From assembly GCA_903919615.1 (NCBI GenBank), contig CAIXIX010000281.1:1-48505 (forward strand): a DNA stretch of 48,505 nt. The letters run 5' to 3'. The translations under genes were made by a program, and so were the position numbers. The notes beneath the pieces were generated by a model. The model saw only the letters and a list, made by a program, of their open reading frames with translations, was not told where the DNA came from and made no database searches. The DNA is from an uncultured Chthonomonas sp. (GTDB lineage Bacteria > Armatimonadota > Chthonomonadetes > Chthonomonadales > Chthonomonadaceae). Shown here piece after piece: positions 8,798 through 17,044 of this stretch (positions are counted from its first letter, which is position 1; every line of letters starts with the position of its first letter).

Positions 8798-9097
8798 TTA
8801 GTGTCCGCCAGGCATCGGAGCCGACATGCCTCCGCCACCGCCAGGAAGAGTCATCCCACCTGCCGCCATTGGTGGCGCACCGCCTCCGCCATTCGCCCCA
8901 GAGATCGCCGGACCGCCTGCGCGACTGGCTGTCTCCTTGCCAGGCAACTCCATCGCAGTTGGAGAAGGGCCACCACTCGCAATTGGAGGAGGCGTACCTG
9001 GTCTGCTGCCAGCTACCGTCTTAAAGATCACGAGTCCAGCTAAGAGGACGGCGAGAACCGTAAACGCGATAGCTGCTTTCGGATTAAGGTTGTTCAA
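8798..9097 (-). CDS. small membrane-anchored Gly/Pro-rich protein
   Basis: Small protein of about 99 residues: a short N-terminus, one membrane helix (AIAFTVLAVLLAGLVIFKTV), then a flexible tail rich in Gly, Pro, Ala and Met with runs such as GANGGGGAPPM and LPGGGGGMSAPMPGGH. The start is set by an excellent Shine-Dalgarno AAGGAGGAG placed just before a TTG at 9097-9095; this Shine-Dalgarno sequence overlaps the stop codon of the pilin gene, so the two genes are translationally coupled. The frame is open further upstream to 9148, but that part overlaps the pilin gene. Small anchored proteins with Gly/Pro tails often follow such pilin genes in Armatimonadota and Planctomycetes, but no function is established for this one. 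The tail would be extracytoplasmic in the usual orientation. Confidence 0.72.
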   Translation of the reverse strand: MNNLNPKAAIAFTVLAVLLAGLVIFKTVAGSRPGTPPPIASGGPSPTAMELPGKETASRAGGPAISGANGGGGAPPMAAGGMTLPGGGGGMSAPMPGGH

Positions 9098-9108
9098 CCA
9101 ACTCCTCC

Positions 9109-9867
9109 TTAGTTGCCGATGTCTGAAGGATCGTTCAGGAAGTACCACTGGTGACCCTGGAAGAACCAGTTACCATCATAGTACGGTGTGCCTAGTTTAC
9201 TGGTATAGGGAACTCCTAGCTGCTTAGCATGGCCATCGAAGAAGACAGCATTTACATGTTTAACGCCATTTTCATTGGTAGTATCCCAGAGCCAGGGTGT
9301 ATGCCCGCCATCATGCCAGCCCTCTTCAATAACCACGGCGAGCTGGGCCGGACGCTGAACGATAGCCATCTTCACAGGCGTACGCTCGCTGAATGCGTAG
9401 CCGTCAATCGCATGCCGCATGTAGTAGGTGCTTGCATAGTTCGGTGGCAGCCATCTGCCCACTTGAGGATCACTGGGGCATGTGAAAATCTGAGTATTCT
9501 TGACATACGGATACAGATATTTTACATGACCGCCGATGCTGGCACCATCGTCAAGATATCTCCGATGACTCCATGCAGTGATGTGAAGCGCACCCTGGTA
9601 ACCTAGAGCATAGTTGCACAGGGGGGCATTCTCAGGATCATCCCTACACGTAATGGATGAGTCGGGATACGCCTCATCGTAATCCTGAACGTACTGCATT
9701 ATCGCCAGACCAATCTGTTTCGTATTGGACAGGCAAGAGGTCTCCCGAGCTTTTTCACGAGCACGCGCAAACACCGGGAAGAGAATAGCAGCAAGAATTG
9801 CGATAATTGCAATAACAACTAGCAGTTCGATAAGCGTGAAACCACGCCTTGGAGCTTTAGAACCCAT
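9109..9867 (-). CDS. H-Xn-DG-type pseudopilin (type II secretion/type IV pilin-like)
   Basis: Prepilin of about 252 residues. The ATG at 9867 has an AAGGAGAG Shine-Dalgarno sequence and gives the leader MGSKAPRRG, then the prepilin peptidase site before [19 protein letters not shown] (Glu at mature position 5), followed by [30 protein letters not shown]. The globular domain ends in [16 protein letters not shown], a variant of the H-X9-DG motif. Known of this group: many copies per genome in Planctomycetes, Lentisphaerae and Armatimonadota, commonly assigned to type II secretion-like systems; the copy here stands alone without secretion machinery genes. The 15-residue in-frame extension upstream is not needed. 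It is driven by a strong promoter at 10024-10053 and ends overlapping the Shine-Dalgarno sequence of the small membrane protein gene. Confidence 0.92.
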   Translation of the reverse strand: MGSKAPRRGFTLIELLVVIAIIAILAAILFPVFARAREKARETSCLSNTKQIGLAIMQYVQDYDEAYPDSSITCRDDPENAPLCNYALGYQGALHITAWSHRRYLDDGASIGGHVKYLYPYVKNTQIFTCPSDPQVGRWLPPNYASTYYMRHAIDGYAFSERTPVKMAIVQRPAQLAVVIEEGWHDGGHTPWLWDTTNENGVKHVNAVFFDGHAKQLGVPYTSKLGTPYYDGNWFFQGHQWYFLNDPSDIGN

Positions 9868-10398
9868 CAGTCTCTCCTTCGTCATCGGCGAGTGTTGCGA
9901 CCGATCTGTCACATAGCAACGCGGGGATGTCGCCTAGAATCCTGTTCTAACGAGCAGGTAAGCAGTGAAGCATGGCCTCAAACGGTAGGATGATTGCGTC
10001 CTAAATTCAAGGCCGTGAATGCAATTATAAGGCAACTATTTTAATTATGTCAAGAAAATATATTTCATTCAGATTTTGGTAGCGTTGTTGTTAGTTACAG
10101 ATTGGTTTAGGTGAGGCAGTACACGTGAAAATATTACTCGAGAAAGCTTTAAAGTCGATCTGGATGGCAAATACAATCGCGATACATCGAATCTATAGTG
10201 CACGCGGCGTTATTCATGCTGTGGCTGACTTCTTCGACGCACGGAATTTTGAAGAGATGTTTGCTTTCCGAATCCGATATTTCAGTGTGTCGAGCCTACA
10301 TATCACGAAATGGCAGGAGTCCGTTCCGCTTATCTGCAATCTAATAGCATCTTATTCTTAGAAATTTAGCCCCGTAAATGGGCTTGATGGAGGCATAG
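9868..10398. other. divergent intergenic region, AT-rich
   Basis: About 530 bases between the divergent pilin and GH116 genes. It holds the pilin promoter (10024-10053) and a very AT-rich stretch around 10021-10075. Upstream of the GH116 start there is a small hairpin, AGCCC/GGGCT (10368-10372 and 10380-10384), just before the GGAGG Shine-Dalgarno sequence. A 78-codon open frame beginning with GTG at 10125 does not look like a real protein. Nothing else is seen. Confidence 0.6.
10024..10053 (-). promoter_or_regulatory. consensus sigma70 promoter of the pilin operon
   Basis: On the minus strand a perfect TTGACA (10053-10048) is followed after 18 bases by a perfect TATAAT (10029-10024). Transcription would start near 10017 and give a leader of about 150 bases before the pilin ATG at 9867. 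This is the best promoter match in the window and suggests high expression of the pilin and small membrane protein genes. Confidence 0.8.
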
Positions 10399-13300
10399 AT
10401 GCCAGAGCTAGAGACCCAAGGCTGTGGATGTGACAGTGGCACGACCTGCTGTGACAGCAGATATAATGGCGTTTCGCGCCGAGACTTTATAGCGTTGGTT
10501 GGTGTTGGCGCCGCCGGAATGCTTGCATCGCCGGCATGGGGAGAATGGGTTAAGCGACAGGCAGATCCGGCAAAGTTGGCCGCCTGGAAGGCTGACCTGT
10601 TTAAGGCTGCAACACAACGTAAGTATCATTCATCTACCCACACAGACGCAAAGATGCCGCTCGGTGGTATCGGCACGGGAAACTTTGAGCTAGGGGCAGA
10701 CGGTCAGTTTACGACATGGCAGTTGTTTAATACGCTTCGCGATGGCCACGTGCCGTTTTTCTTTGGCATTAACGTCGACGGTGTGTCGCGACTGCTTCAG
10801 ACTTCAGGCGGACCGGACTGGCCGCGAATTAAGAGTATTGAGATGACGGGAGAATACCCTTTTGCTGGGCTGAAGTTTTCCGATCCGGAGTTGCCCGTCT
10901 CATTGGACATGACCGGCTTTACACCGTTTGCGCCCCTGGATGCCGATTTTTCTTCTATTCCTGCTGCATGTTTTGCATTTAGAATACGGAACACATCTGC
11001 TAAAGAGCAGACAGTCTCACTCGCAGGCTTTCTTCAAAATGTGATTGGTTACGACGCGATTGGTGTCCCAATAAGTTTTAATTCGGTTGGTTTCAACTCG
11101 GTAGCCGAGCGAAAGGGCATTAGCCATCCTAACTATGGAGGCAATTACAATCGTAGCTATCGTGAAGGGTCAGCCACAGTCCTGGCAATGCAATGCAAGC
11201 CAGGAACAAGCCCAACTCTTAATCGGGATACGCACCTTATAACCAATCTCGATACGCGCCAGTTACTGTCGAAGCCAGATGATCGCCCGGCCCAACTTAC
11301 AATAGGTGCGATCGAACAGGTCAGGGGCGAATCAAAAGAGCCACCAGCGAATACCATTGTCTGGCTAGAGGATGCCCCTGTTGAACTCGCCGTGGATACT
11401 CTTCAGAAAATTAGCAATCTGGTGGAGGCTGGCGCCGTGCTAGTGCTCAGCGGTGCAAATCAACCGCTGTTAAAGGCGTATGGTGACGCTACTGGAGGCA
11501 AGTCGGTCGAGAAAATTGAGGCGCAGCCAGAGATCCTCTTTGAGGATTTTGAACACGGCTATGGCAATTGGACAGTAACTGGTGAGGCATTTGGCGCGGA
11601 ACCCGCACGTGGTACATTGCCAGGACAGCAGCAGGTTTCTGGATTTCATGGTCAGGGACTCGTAAACTCGTTCCTGAAGGGTGACGGCACCACCGGCAAA
11701 ATGGTGAGCAAATCGTTTGCAATCGAGCGCAAGTTTATCCGGTTCCTTATTGGTGGCGGCAGTTCGGACGCAACGCAAATTCGCTTGATTGTCGATGGCA
11801 AAGTCGTCCGCGCTCAGTCCGGCAAAGAGGCCGAGCATCTGCTCCCTGCCATCTGGAACGTACGCGAGTTGATTGGAAAGACGGCCCATATCGAGATCGC
11901 GGATGAAGGCACGGGAGGCTGGGGACACATCAATATTGATGATATCGCCTTTACAGACGATCCCGGAAGCCATGCGACTTACGTGCTTCTGGAGAAGCTG
12001 CTGCCAGTGCGTTTTGCAGGCGCGAAGACCACGGGGACCGCTCTTGAACTGCAGGCTATTACACTTGAAGCGGGCGCAAAATCCAGCGAAGAGCCGGTGT
12101 TGCACCACGGCGCCTACAGCATCACTCACGGATCTGGTAAGGTGGTTGTTGTTTGCGGGTCTGTGCTGACACCGACGAACGTGGAGCTTACCGGCGCGCG
12201 GCAGCTTGCATACTCTGCAATATGTGGGTTGGCAGGATTGCATTACACAGCGCCGGATGCTGTTCCGGCTACATCGCCCGGCTTCGGTGAGCTAGCCTTA
12301 ATGACGCTTGGCGCAGGCGCTACTGTGCTTACAGGGTTCACCGATTGGACAGATGCGTGGAAGCGATTTGCTGGTTCCGGCCAATTCGAAGCGCCTTCAA
12401 TGGAACAGACCAAACCTACTGAGCGCGGTGTAACCGTCAATGGCGCATTGGCATCTACTGTAACCCTCGCCGCAGGTGCAGAACGCGAAATAGTATTCAG
12501 CCTTGCCTGGAGGTATCCGAACAAGTACAACGAAGCAGGCAAGTGGATGGGCTGCCATTATGCCGAACAGTGGAAGAGCACTGCAGATGTGGCAAAGACA
12601 ATTGCTGCCGCATACCCAAAGTTGAGGGCCCGGACGGAGAGATTCCGCAAGGCAATGTACGACAGCACGTTGCCGTACTGGCTGTTAGACTGCGTAACTT
12701 CTCAGATTAGCACCATACGCCACTCGGGTGTTGTGTTCAGAATCGCAAACGGCGACGTTTACGGTTGGGAAGGCTCAAACGGCTGTTGCGATCCTACCTG
12801 CACGCATGTATGGGGATACGAGCAGACGCTGGCGCATGTGTTCCCTTCCCTCGAACGGTCGATGAGGGAGATCGATTACAAACATCAGCAGCGGGCAGAT
12901 GGCGGCATCGATAACCGTACAGAGGTGCCGTCACCCCCTAGGCCAACCGGCGAACAGCCCTTTAGCGATGGGCACGCGAGCTGTATTCTTAAGGCATATC
13001 GCGAAGCTCTTAACTCTCCCGACGATCGGTTCTTAAAGGAGTACTATCCACGCGTAAAAGGCGCAGTCAACTATCTGATTGGCCGCGACGCGGCAACCAG
13101 TGGTGGCGTGCCAGATGGTACGCTCAGCGACGATCAGTGGAACACCTACGACAACTCTATCCATGGCGTAAACAGCTTCATTGGCAGCTACTACCTGGCT
13201 GCTCTGCGCGCAGGCGAGGAGATGGCGAAGAGAGTTGGCGACAACGAAGCCGCTGGCAGGTTCCGCGGCGTATTCGAGAAAGGGAGAACGCGCCTGGTTG

Positions 13301-14160
13301 AACTCTGCTGGAATGGAGAGTACTTCCAGCAGCATCTGCCTGACTACATGAAGCGATCTGGCGAATATGGCCCAGGATGCTTGAGCGATCAGCTGCTTGG
13401 GCAGTGGTGGGCGCATCAGCTTGGGCTCGGTTACCTGCTTCCCGAAGAGCATGTGAAAACCGCACTTCAATCGATATTTAAGTACAACTGGTTACCGGAT
13501 TTTTCCAATTTCCATCATAACTGGCGAAAGTTCGCTGGCGGTACGGACCGCGGTCTGCTGATCTGCACCTGGCCGAAGGGCGGAAGACCTGCGAATACGA
13601 TTCCGTATGTGGACGAGGTGTGGACCGGAGTTGAGTATCAGGTGGCAGGGCACATGCTGTACGAGGGAATGATTGAACAGGGGCTTGCAATTGTAAAATC
13701 GGCCAGAGATCGGTACGATGGCGCGCCGCGAGATCCAATGCCGCGCAATCCGTGGAACGAAATCGAGTGCGGTGGGCACTATGCCAGAGCGATGTCATCA
13801 TGGTCAGTTCTAACCGCCTTATCAGGGTTCAGATACGATGGCATCTCCGCATCTCTTGAGTTTGCACCCAGGCATACCCCCGATAACTTCAAGTCTCTCT
13901 TTACGGGGCCAGAGGCATGGGGCAGCGTCAAACAGACACGGTCAGTTCGAACGCAGCGGAACGAAATTGCGGTCACCGAGGGATCGATTCGTGTCTCGAC
14001 AATTCAGCTGGCGAGCCATGCGCCGGTCAAGAAGGTCATGGTTTCCGTAGGGTCCCGTAAGTACCAGGCGTCGCACACCGCGACTTCAAACCGTATCACG
14101 GTAACGTTTCCTACGATTACGGTAAAACAGGGTGAGATACTGATTGTAAGTCTGTCGTAA
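10399..14160 (+). CDS. Tat-exported GH116 glycosidase with nested inserted domains
   Basis: Large enzyme (1253 residues) of the GH116 / bile-acid beta-glucosidase (GBA2) family; known members are beta-glucosidases or beta-xylosidases. The N-terminus has a Cys-rich stretch (GCGCDSGTTCCDSR) then a twin-arginine signal SRRDFIALVGVGAAG. The GBA2 N-terminal beta domain starts with HTDAKMPLGGIGTGNFELG; the alpha-barrel catalytic part begins near residue 740. By family comparison the nucleophile is E791 in YGWEGSNGCCDPT and the acid/base is D918 in WNTYDNSIHG. Residues about 300-630 are extra: an alpha/beta domain of GATase-like look, itself interrupted (about 376-518) by a beta-sandwich like the one attached to GH32 enzymes (EDFEHGYGNWTVTGEAFG ... 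GGWGHINIDDIAF). The Shine-Dalgarno GGAGG lies just before the ATG. It stands alone between divergent and convergent genes. Substrate not determinable from sequence. Confidence 0.9.
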   Translation: MPELETQGCGCDSGTTCCDSRYNGVSRRDFIALVGVGAAGMLASPAWGEWVKRQADPAKLAAWKADLFKAATQRKYHSSTHTDAKMPLGGIGTGNFELGADGQFTTWQLFNTLRDGHVPFFFGINVDGVSRLLQTSGGPDWPRIKSIEMTGEYPFAGLKFSDPELPVSLDMTGFTPFAPLDADFSSIPAACFAFRIRNTSAKEQTVSLAGFLQNVIGYDAIGVPISFNSVGFNSVAERKGISHPNYGGNYNRSYREGSATVLAMQCKPGTSPTLNRDTHLITNLDTRQLLSKPDDRPAQLTIGAIEQVRGESKEPPANTIVWLEDAPVELAVDTLQKISNLVEAGAVLVLSGANQPLLKAYGDATGGKSVEKIEAQPEILFEDFEHGYGNWTVTGEAFGAEPARGTLPGQQQVSGFHGQGLVNSFLKGDGTTGKMVSKSFAIERKFIRFLIGGGSSDATQIRLIVDGKVVRAQSGKEAEHLLPAIWNVRELIGKTAHIEIADEGTGGWGHINIDDIAFTDDPGSHATYVLLEKLLPVRFAGAKTTGTALELQAITLEAGAKSSEEPVLHHGAYSITHGSGKVVVVCGSVLTPTNVELTGARQLAYSAICGLAGLHYTAPDAVPATSPGFGELALMTLGAGATVLTGFTDWTDAWKRFAGSGQFEAPSMEQTKPTERGVTVNGALASTVTLAAGAEREIVFSLAWRYPNKYNEAGKWMGCHYAEQWKSTADVAKTIAAAYPKLRARTERFRKAMYDSTLPYWLLDCVTSQISTIRHSGVVFRIANGDVYGWEGSNGCCDPTCTHVWGYEQTLAHVFPSLERSMREIDYKHQQRADGGIDNRTEVPSPPRPTGEQPFSDGHASCILKAYREALNSPDDRFLKEYYPRVKGAVNYLIGRDAATSGGVPDGTLSDDQWNTYDNSIHGVNSFIGSYYLAALRAGEEMAKRVGDNEAAGRFRGVFEKGRTRLVELCWNGEYFQQHLPDYMKRSGEYGPGCLSDQLLGQWWAHQLGLGYLLPEEHVKTALQSIFKYNWLPDFSNFHHNWRKFAGGTDRGLLICTWPKGGRPANTIPYVDEVWTGVEYQVAGHMLYEGMIEQGLAIVKSARDRYDGAPRDPMPRNPWNEIECGGHYARAMSSWSVLTALSGFRYDGISASLEFAPRHTPDNFKSLFTGPEAWGSVKQTRSVRTQRNEIAVTEGSIRVSTIQLASHAPVKKVMVSVGSRKYQASHTATSNRITVTFPTITVKQGEILIVSLS

Positions 14161-14166
14161 CGGCTC

Positions 14167-14976
14167 TCAAGAGCGGTGTTCATGCGCATCTTTGTGCGGG
14201 TGAGCGTGAAACATGCCGTTGTGCCTGTGAAGGTGCGGGTGAATAAGGTTCACCCGCACAAGCAGATCGTGATCCGCGAGGATGTCTGAGGCTGAGCCAT
14301 CCGCAACGATCTGATGGTCTTCGCTAAAAACGATTGCGCGATCTGCAATTGTCGTAACGATGTTGAGATCGTGCGTAGCCGTGATCAGAGTTTTTCCTGA
14401 TTCATGCAGCCTTTGAAGCAACTCCACGAGCCAGTATTGCGCTCTCGGATCGAGCCCAGTTGTTGGCTCATCGAGCAAAAGGGCGTCTGGGCTAATGGCC
14501 AGGACGCATGCGATCGCCACGCGTCGTTTTTCGCCCCCTGAGAGTTGGAATGGTGCTCGATCCAGCAGTGCCGTTAACCCCATGAGCTCGCTTAGGTCCT
14601 TAATTCGAACATCGACGTCGGCTCGTGCGAGCCCCATTTGCAGCGGACCAAATGCTATCTCTTCACGAACAGTAGGCGAGAAGAGTTGCGCATCCGCATT
14701 TTGAAAGATGTATCCGATCCGGCGCCTGAAACCAAAAGCAAATTTTTCATCGGCGAGGGACTTTTCCGTAAGCGGTTCGCCAAAGGCCAGGATGTTTCCG
14801 CTCGTCGGGTGTGTAAGTCCGCTCAACACTCTCATTAATGTCGATTTACCGCACCCGTTCGCCCCGAGTATGGCTATCCGCTCGCCCGTGTTCACACACA
14901 GCGAAACGTCAGTTAAGGCGGAGAAACCACCATTGTAACTGTAGTTAATTTTGTTAAGCTCAAACAGCGCTGTCAC
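14167..14976 (-). CDS. cbiO: cobalt/nickel ECF transporter ATPase CbiO
   Basis: ATPase of an energy-coupling-factor transporter for cobalt or nickel, 269 residues. Walker A is GANGCGKST (residues 38-46); Q-loop, the LSGGEKRR signature, Walker B in ALLLDEPTTGLDP and the switch His in TATHDLN are all present. The C-terminus is unusual: HPHLHRHNGMFHAHPHKDAHEHRS, rich in His, a likely metal-binding tail consistent with cobalt or nickel handling. The ATG at 14976 overlaps the stop of the upstream membrane-protein fusion by four bases (ATGA), so the two are coupled and form one transport complex at the inner face of the membrane. No cobalamin biosynthesis genes are seen nearby. The metal cannot be fixed from the ATPase alone. 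Confidence 0.94.
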   Translation of the reverse strand: MTALFELNKINYSYNGGFSALTDVSLCVNTGERIAILGANGCGKSTLMRVLSGLTHPTSGNILAFGEPLTEKSLADEKFAFGFRRRIGYIFQNADAQLFSPTVREEIAFGPLQMGLARADVDVRIKDLSELMGLTALLDRAPFQLSGGEKRRVAIACVLAISPDALLLDEPTTGLDPRAQYWLVELLQRLHESGKTLITATHDLNIVTTIADRAIVFSEDHQIVADGSASDILADHDLLVRVNLIHPHLHRHNGMFHAHPHKDAHEHRS

Positions 14977-16964
14977 AGTAGATTTCCTGCAATCTTATCA
15001 ACGGAAACGAGGAGAATGGCAAGAACAAGGCAGCTCACAAGAAACAATGAATCTGCCCTGCGCCATTTAGGACCGCGAAGTGTTCGCACATCGCCCTTAA
15101 AGCCTCTCGCAGTCATGGCATCGTGAACTTCCTCTGAAAGCGCCATGGTCTTTCCAAGCATCATCCCAACAGTCGTGCCAACATACTGTCTACCATCGCT
15201 ATTCTGCGCATGACCCACGGTGCGCGCTGTGCGGGCCTCAAACATCTCAACCGCAGTGTTCATCATAAGCACCATATATCGGTAGGTAAGCTCAAGAATA
15301 CTTACAAACAGGCGGGGCACGCCAAGCGAGCGAGCAGCCGCCAGAAGCGCAGACCAGCGTGTCGTGAGCGCAACGAGAGCGCCAAGCGAAATGGCGACAC
15401 CGATACGCACCATGATAATGGCTGCCAGATGCAGTCCAGGTAAGGTGACGGCAACATGAGGGTGCATCCATACATTGAACAGCTCATGACCGGGAGTAAC
15501 GATGCTCAAGGCTGTTGGCAAGATGATGCCGCCGATGAACAGGGGAACAGCTAGCCAGACCCGGCGGGCGAATTGGCCAATGGGAATGCCCGAAGCCGCC
15601 GCCGCCGCGATTAATAAGCAATACATAGCCGAAAGAAGCACCAGGTGACGTGTGACGGTAACGGCTGTAAGCAGCAGTAGTAAGCTGGCAAGCTTCGCAC
15701 GCGCATCGATGGCTTGCAATTTTCCAGCATATGAGGGCCACACCTCGCGTCCAAGAACATCTGAAGTTCGACGCGCAAATTCTGCGAGGCTCTTCGCAAG
15801 GTAAGGATTGGAGGGCTTTGCCCGTGAAGCCGATTTGGCCTCGACTGTTCCAGTCGCCAGCCAACTCGGCAGCGAATCCGTTGTCTTACTGGAGCCAGCG
15901 TCCAACTGTATTGGTTGGGCTGCGGCTGATTGTGCACGGTTTGAATCCCGCCCGGCCAGGACGATACCCAGCCCGGCCAACGCCGCACAAATGGTAAGAG
16001 CGCCGCAGATTGCGGCTAGAACATAACCCGATTTCCCCGAGGTGGCTCCATAATCGGCAAGGATCCCAAGCCCGCGATGGTTGTGGGCTTCGCCTGCGGC
16101 CACTCCGACAGGCGTGTAACTGGCGCCTAATCTTTGTTCTATCTGTGTGGCCACTCCCGCCGCATTCCACTCTCCCCAGGCATCACCCTTTGCAAGAAGA
16201 CCCAGGGGGGTTAGAGCAATCAGGACAAGCAGTGGCACATAGAGACGCTGCCGCAGCAATATTCCCTGTCCCGGAGATTCCACCGACTCCGCAGTCAATG
16301 TGTATAGCCCAACGCCGCTGCGCTGGAGGTATGCTACGGCGAGCGCTGTTACAATCGCTTCTGCTGGCCCGGCAATCAGCAGATGTGTGCCAAGCATCGC
16401 GGGAAGCGTAATCGCGAGACCAAACGGAAAATAGATCGCGTGCCCGTTCGGCTCGTGAAAAAGAGCAGGCTGTACTCCAAGTGCGATAGCAACAAGAATG
16501 GCAGCCATATTGATGCCTGCAAAGGCTCCTATGCCAGCACAAATTGGCTGGTATCGCGAATTTCTTCCGAGTTTTCTGCTGATGAGTGAGTAGGTGAAGT
16601 AGCCAACAACAGGCAGTGCGAACGCCATAGTGAAGCAGTTCGCGCCGTAGGCTAGCAATCCTCCATCCCCAAAGAGGAGCGCCTGAATTCCGAGTGCGAC
16701 GCTAACACCAACGATGGCTGCCGCAGGCCCGAGCATTACTGCAAGGAGGGTGCCAGCTACGGGATGTGCCGTCGTGCCGCCTAACGCCGGTATATTGAAC
16801 ATCATCACGGTGAAGCAGAACGCTGCGCCAAGAGAGAGATGGGGGATTTGACGCGTTCGCAACTCCCTGCGAACTCTGGCTGCTGCGCCCACCCATACGG
16901 GAACCATCACTGCTCCGCAAGCGGCGCAGGTGGAAGGGCTAAGCATAGAATCGGGGATGTGCAT
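14973..16964 (-). CDS. cbiM: fused CbiM-PDGLE(CbiN-like)-CbiQ transporter membrane protein
   Basis: One polypeptide of 663 residues joins three parts usually made separately. Residues 1 to about 215 are CbiM/NikM, beginning with MHIPDSML, where the N-terminal Met-His pair is the known metal ligand of the substrate-binding component; GGTTAHPVAGTLLA and the GANCFTMAFALP helix follow. Residues about 240-345 match the PDGLE-type CbiN-like module (LTPLGLLAKGDAWGEW ... RGLGILADYG). From about 400 onward comes CbiQ, the coupling transmembrane protein (AIDARAKLASLLLLL, later the charged EARTARTVG and DAMTARGFKG coupling segments). I set the start at the ATG 16964 because MHIPD is the expected mature N-terminus; an upstream extension to 17072 is open but would overlap the end of pabB. 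With CbiO it forms a Co/Ni uptake ECF transporter. Confidence 0.93.
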   Translation of the reverse strand: MHIPDSMLSPSTCAACGAVMVPVWVGAAARVRRELRTRQIPHLSLGAAFCFTVMMFNIPALGGTTAHPVAGTLLAVMLGPAAAIVGVSVALGIQALLFGDGGLLAYGANCFTMAFALPVVGYFTYSLISRKLGRNSRYQPICAGIGAFAGINMAAILVAIALGVQPALFHEPNGHAIYFPFGLAITLPAMLGTHLLIAGPAEAIVTALAVAYLQRSGVGLYTLTAESVESPGQGILLRQRLYVPLLVLIALTPLGLLAKGDAWGEWNAAGVATQIEQRLGASYTPVGVAAGEAHNHRGLGILADYGATSGKSGYVLAAICGALTICAALAGLGIVLAGRDSNRAQSAAAQPIQLDAGSSKTTDSLPSWLATGTVEAKSASRAKPSNPYLAKSLAEFARRTSDVLGREVWPSYAGKLQAIDARAKLASLLLLLTAVTVTRHLVLLSAMYCLLIAAAAASGIPIGQFARRVWLAVPLFIGGIILPTALSIVTPGHELFNVWMHPHVAVTLPGLHLAAIIMVRIGVAISLGALVALTTRWSALLAAARSLGVPRLFVSILELTYRYMVLMMNTAVEMFEARTARTVGHAQNSDGRQYVGTTVGMMLGKTMALSEEVHDAMTARGFKGDVRTLRGPKWRRADSLFLVSCLVLAILLVSVDKIAGNLL

Positions 16965-17044
16965 GGTTGCTAATGGGTAAGAGAGATACTTACAGTGTTT
17001 GGCAGTATACCTCTTTACTGGAAAGAGAGCGCGGCACGCAGCAG

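Noticed and set aside
10125-10361. 78-codon frame with a GTG start in the pilin/GH116 gap
   Set aside because: A weak Shine-Dalgarno-like GAGG precedes it, but the residue pattern is not protein-like and the base composition is that of a spacer.
16965-17044. possible cobalamin or nickel-cobalt riboswitch before the cobalt transporter
   Set aside because: The gap is only 80 bases, too short for a cobalamin riboswitch, and I see no conserved motifs of either class.
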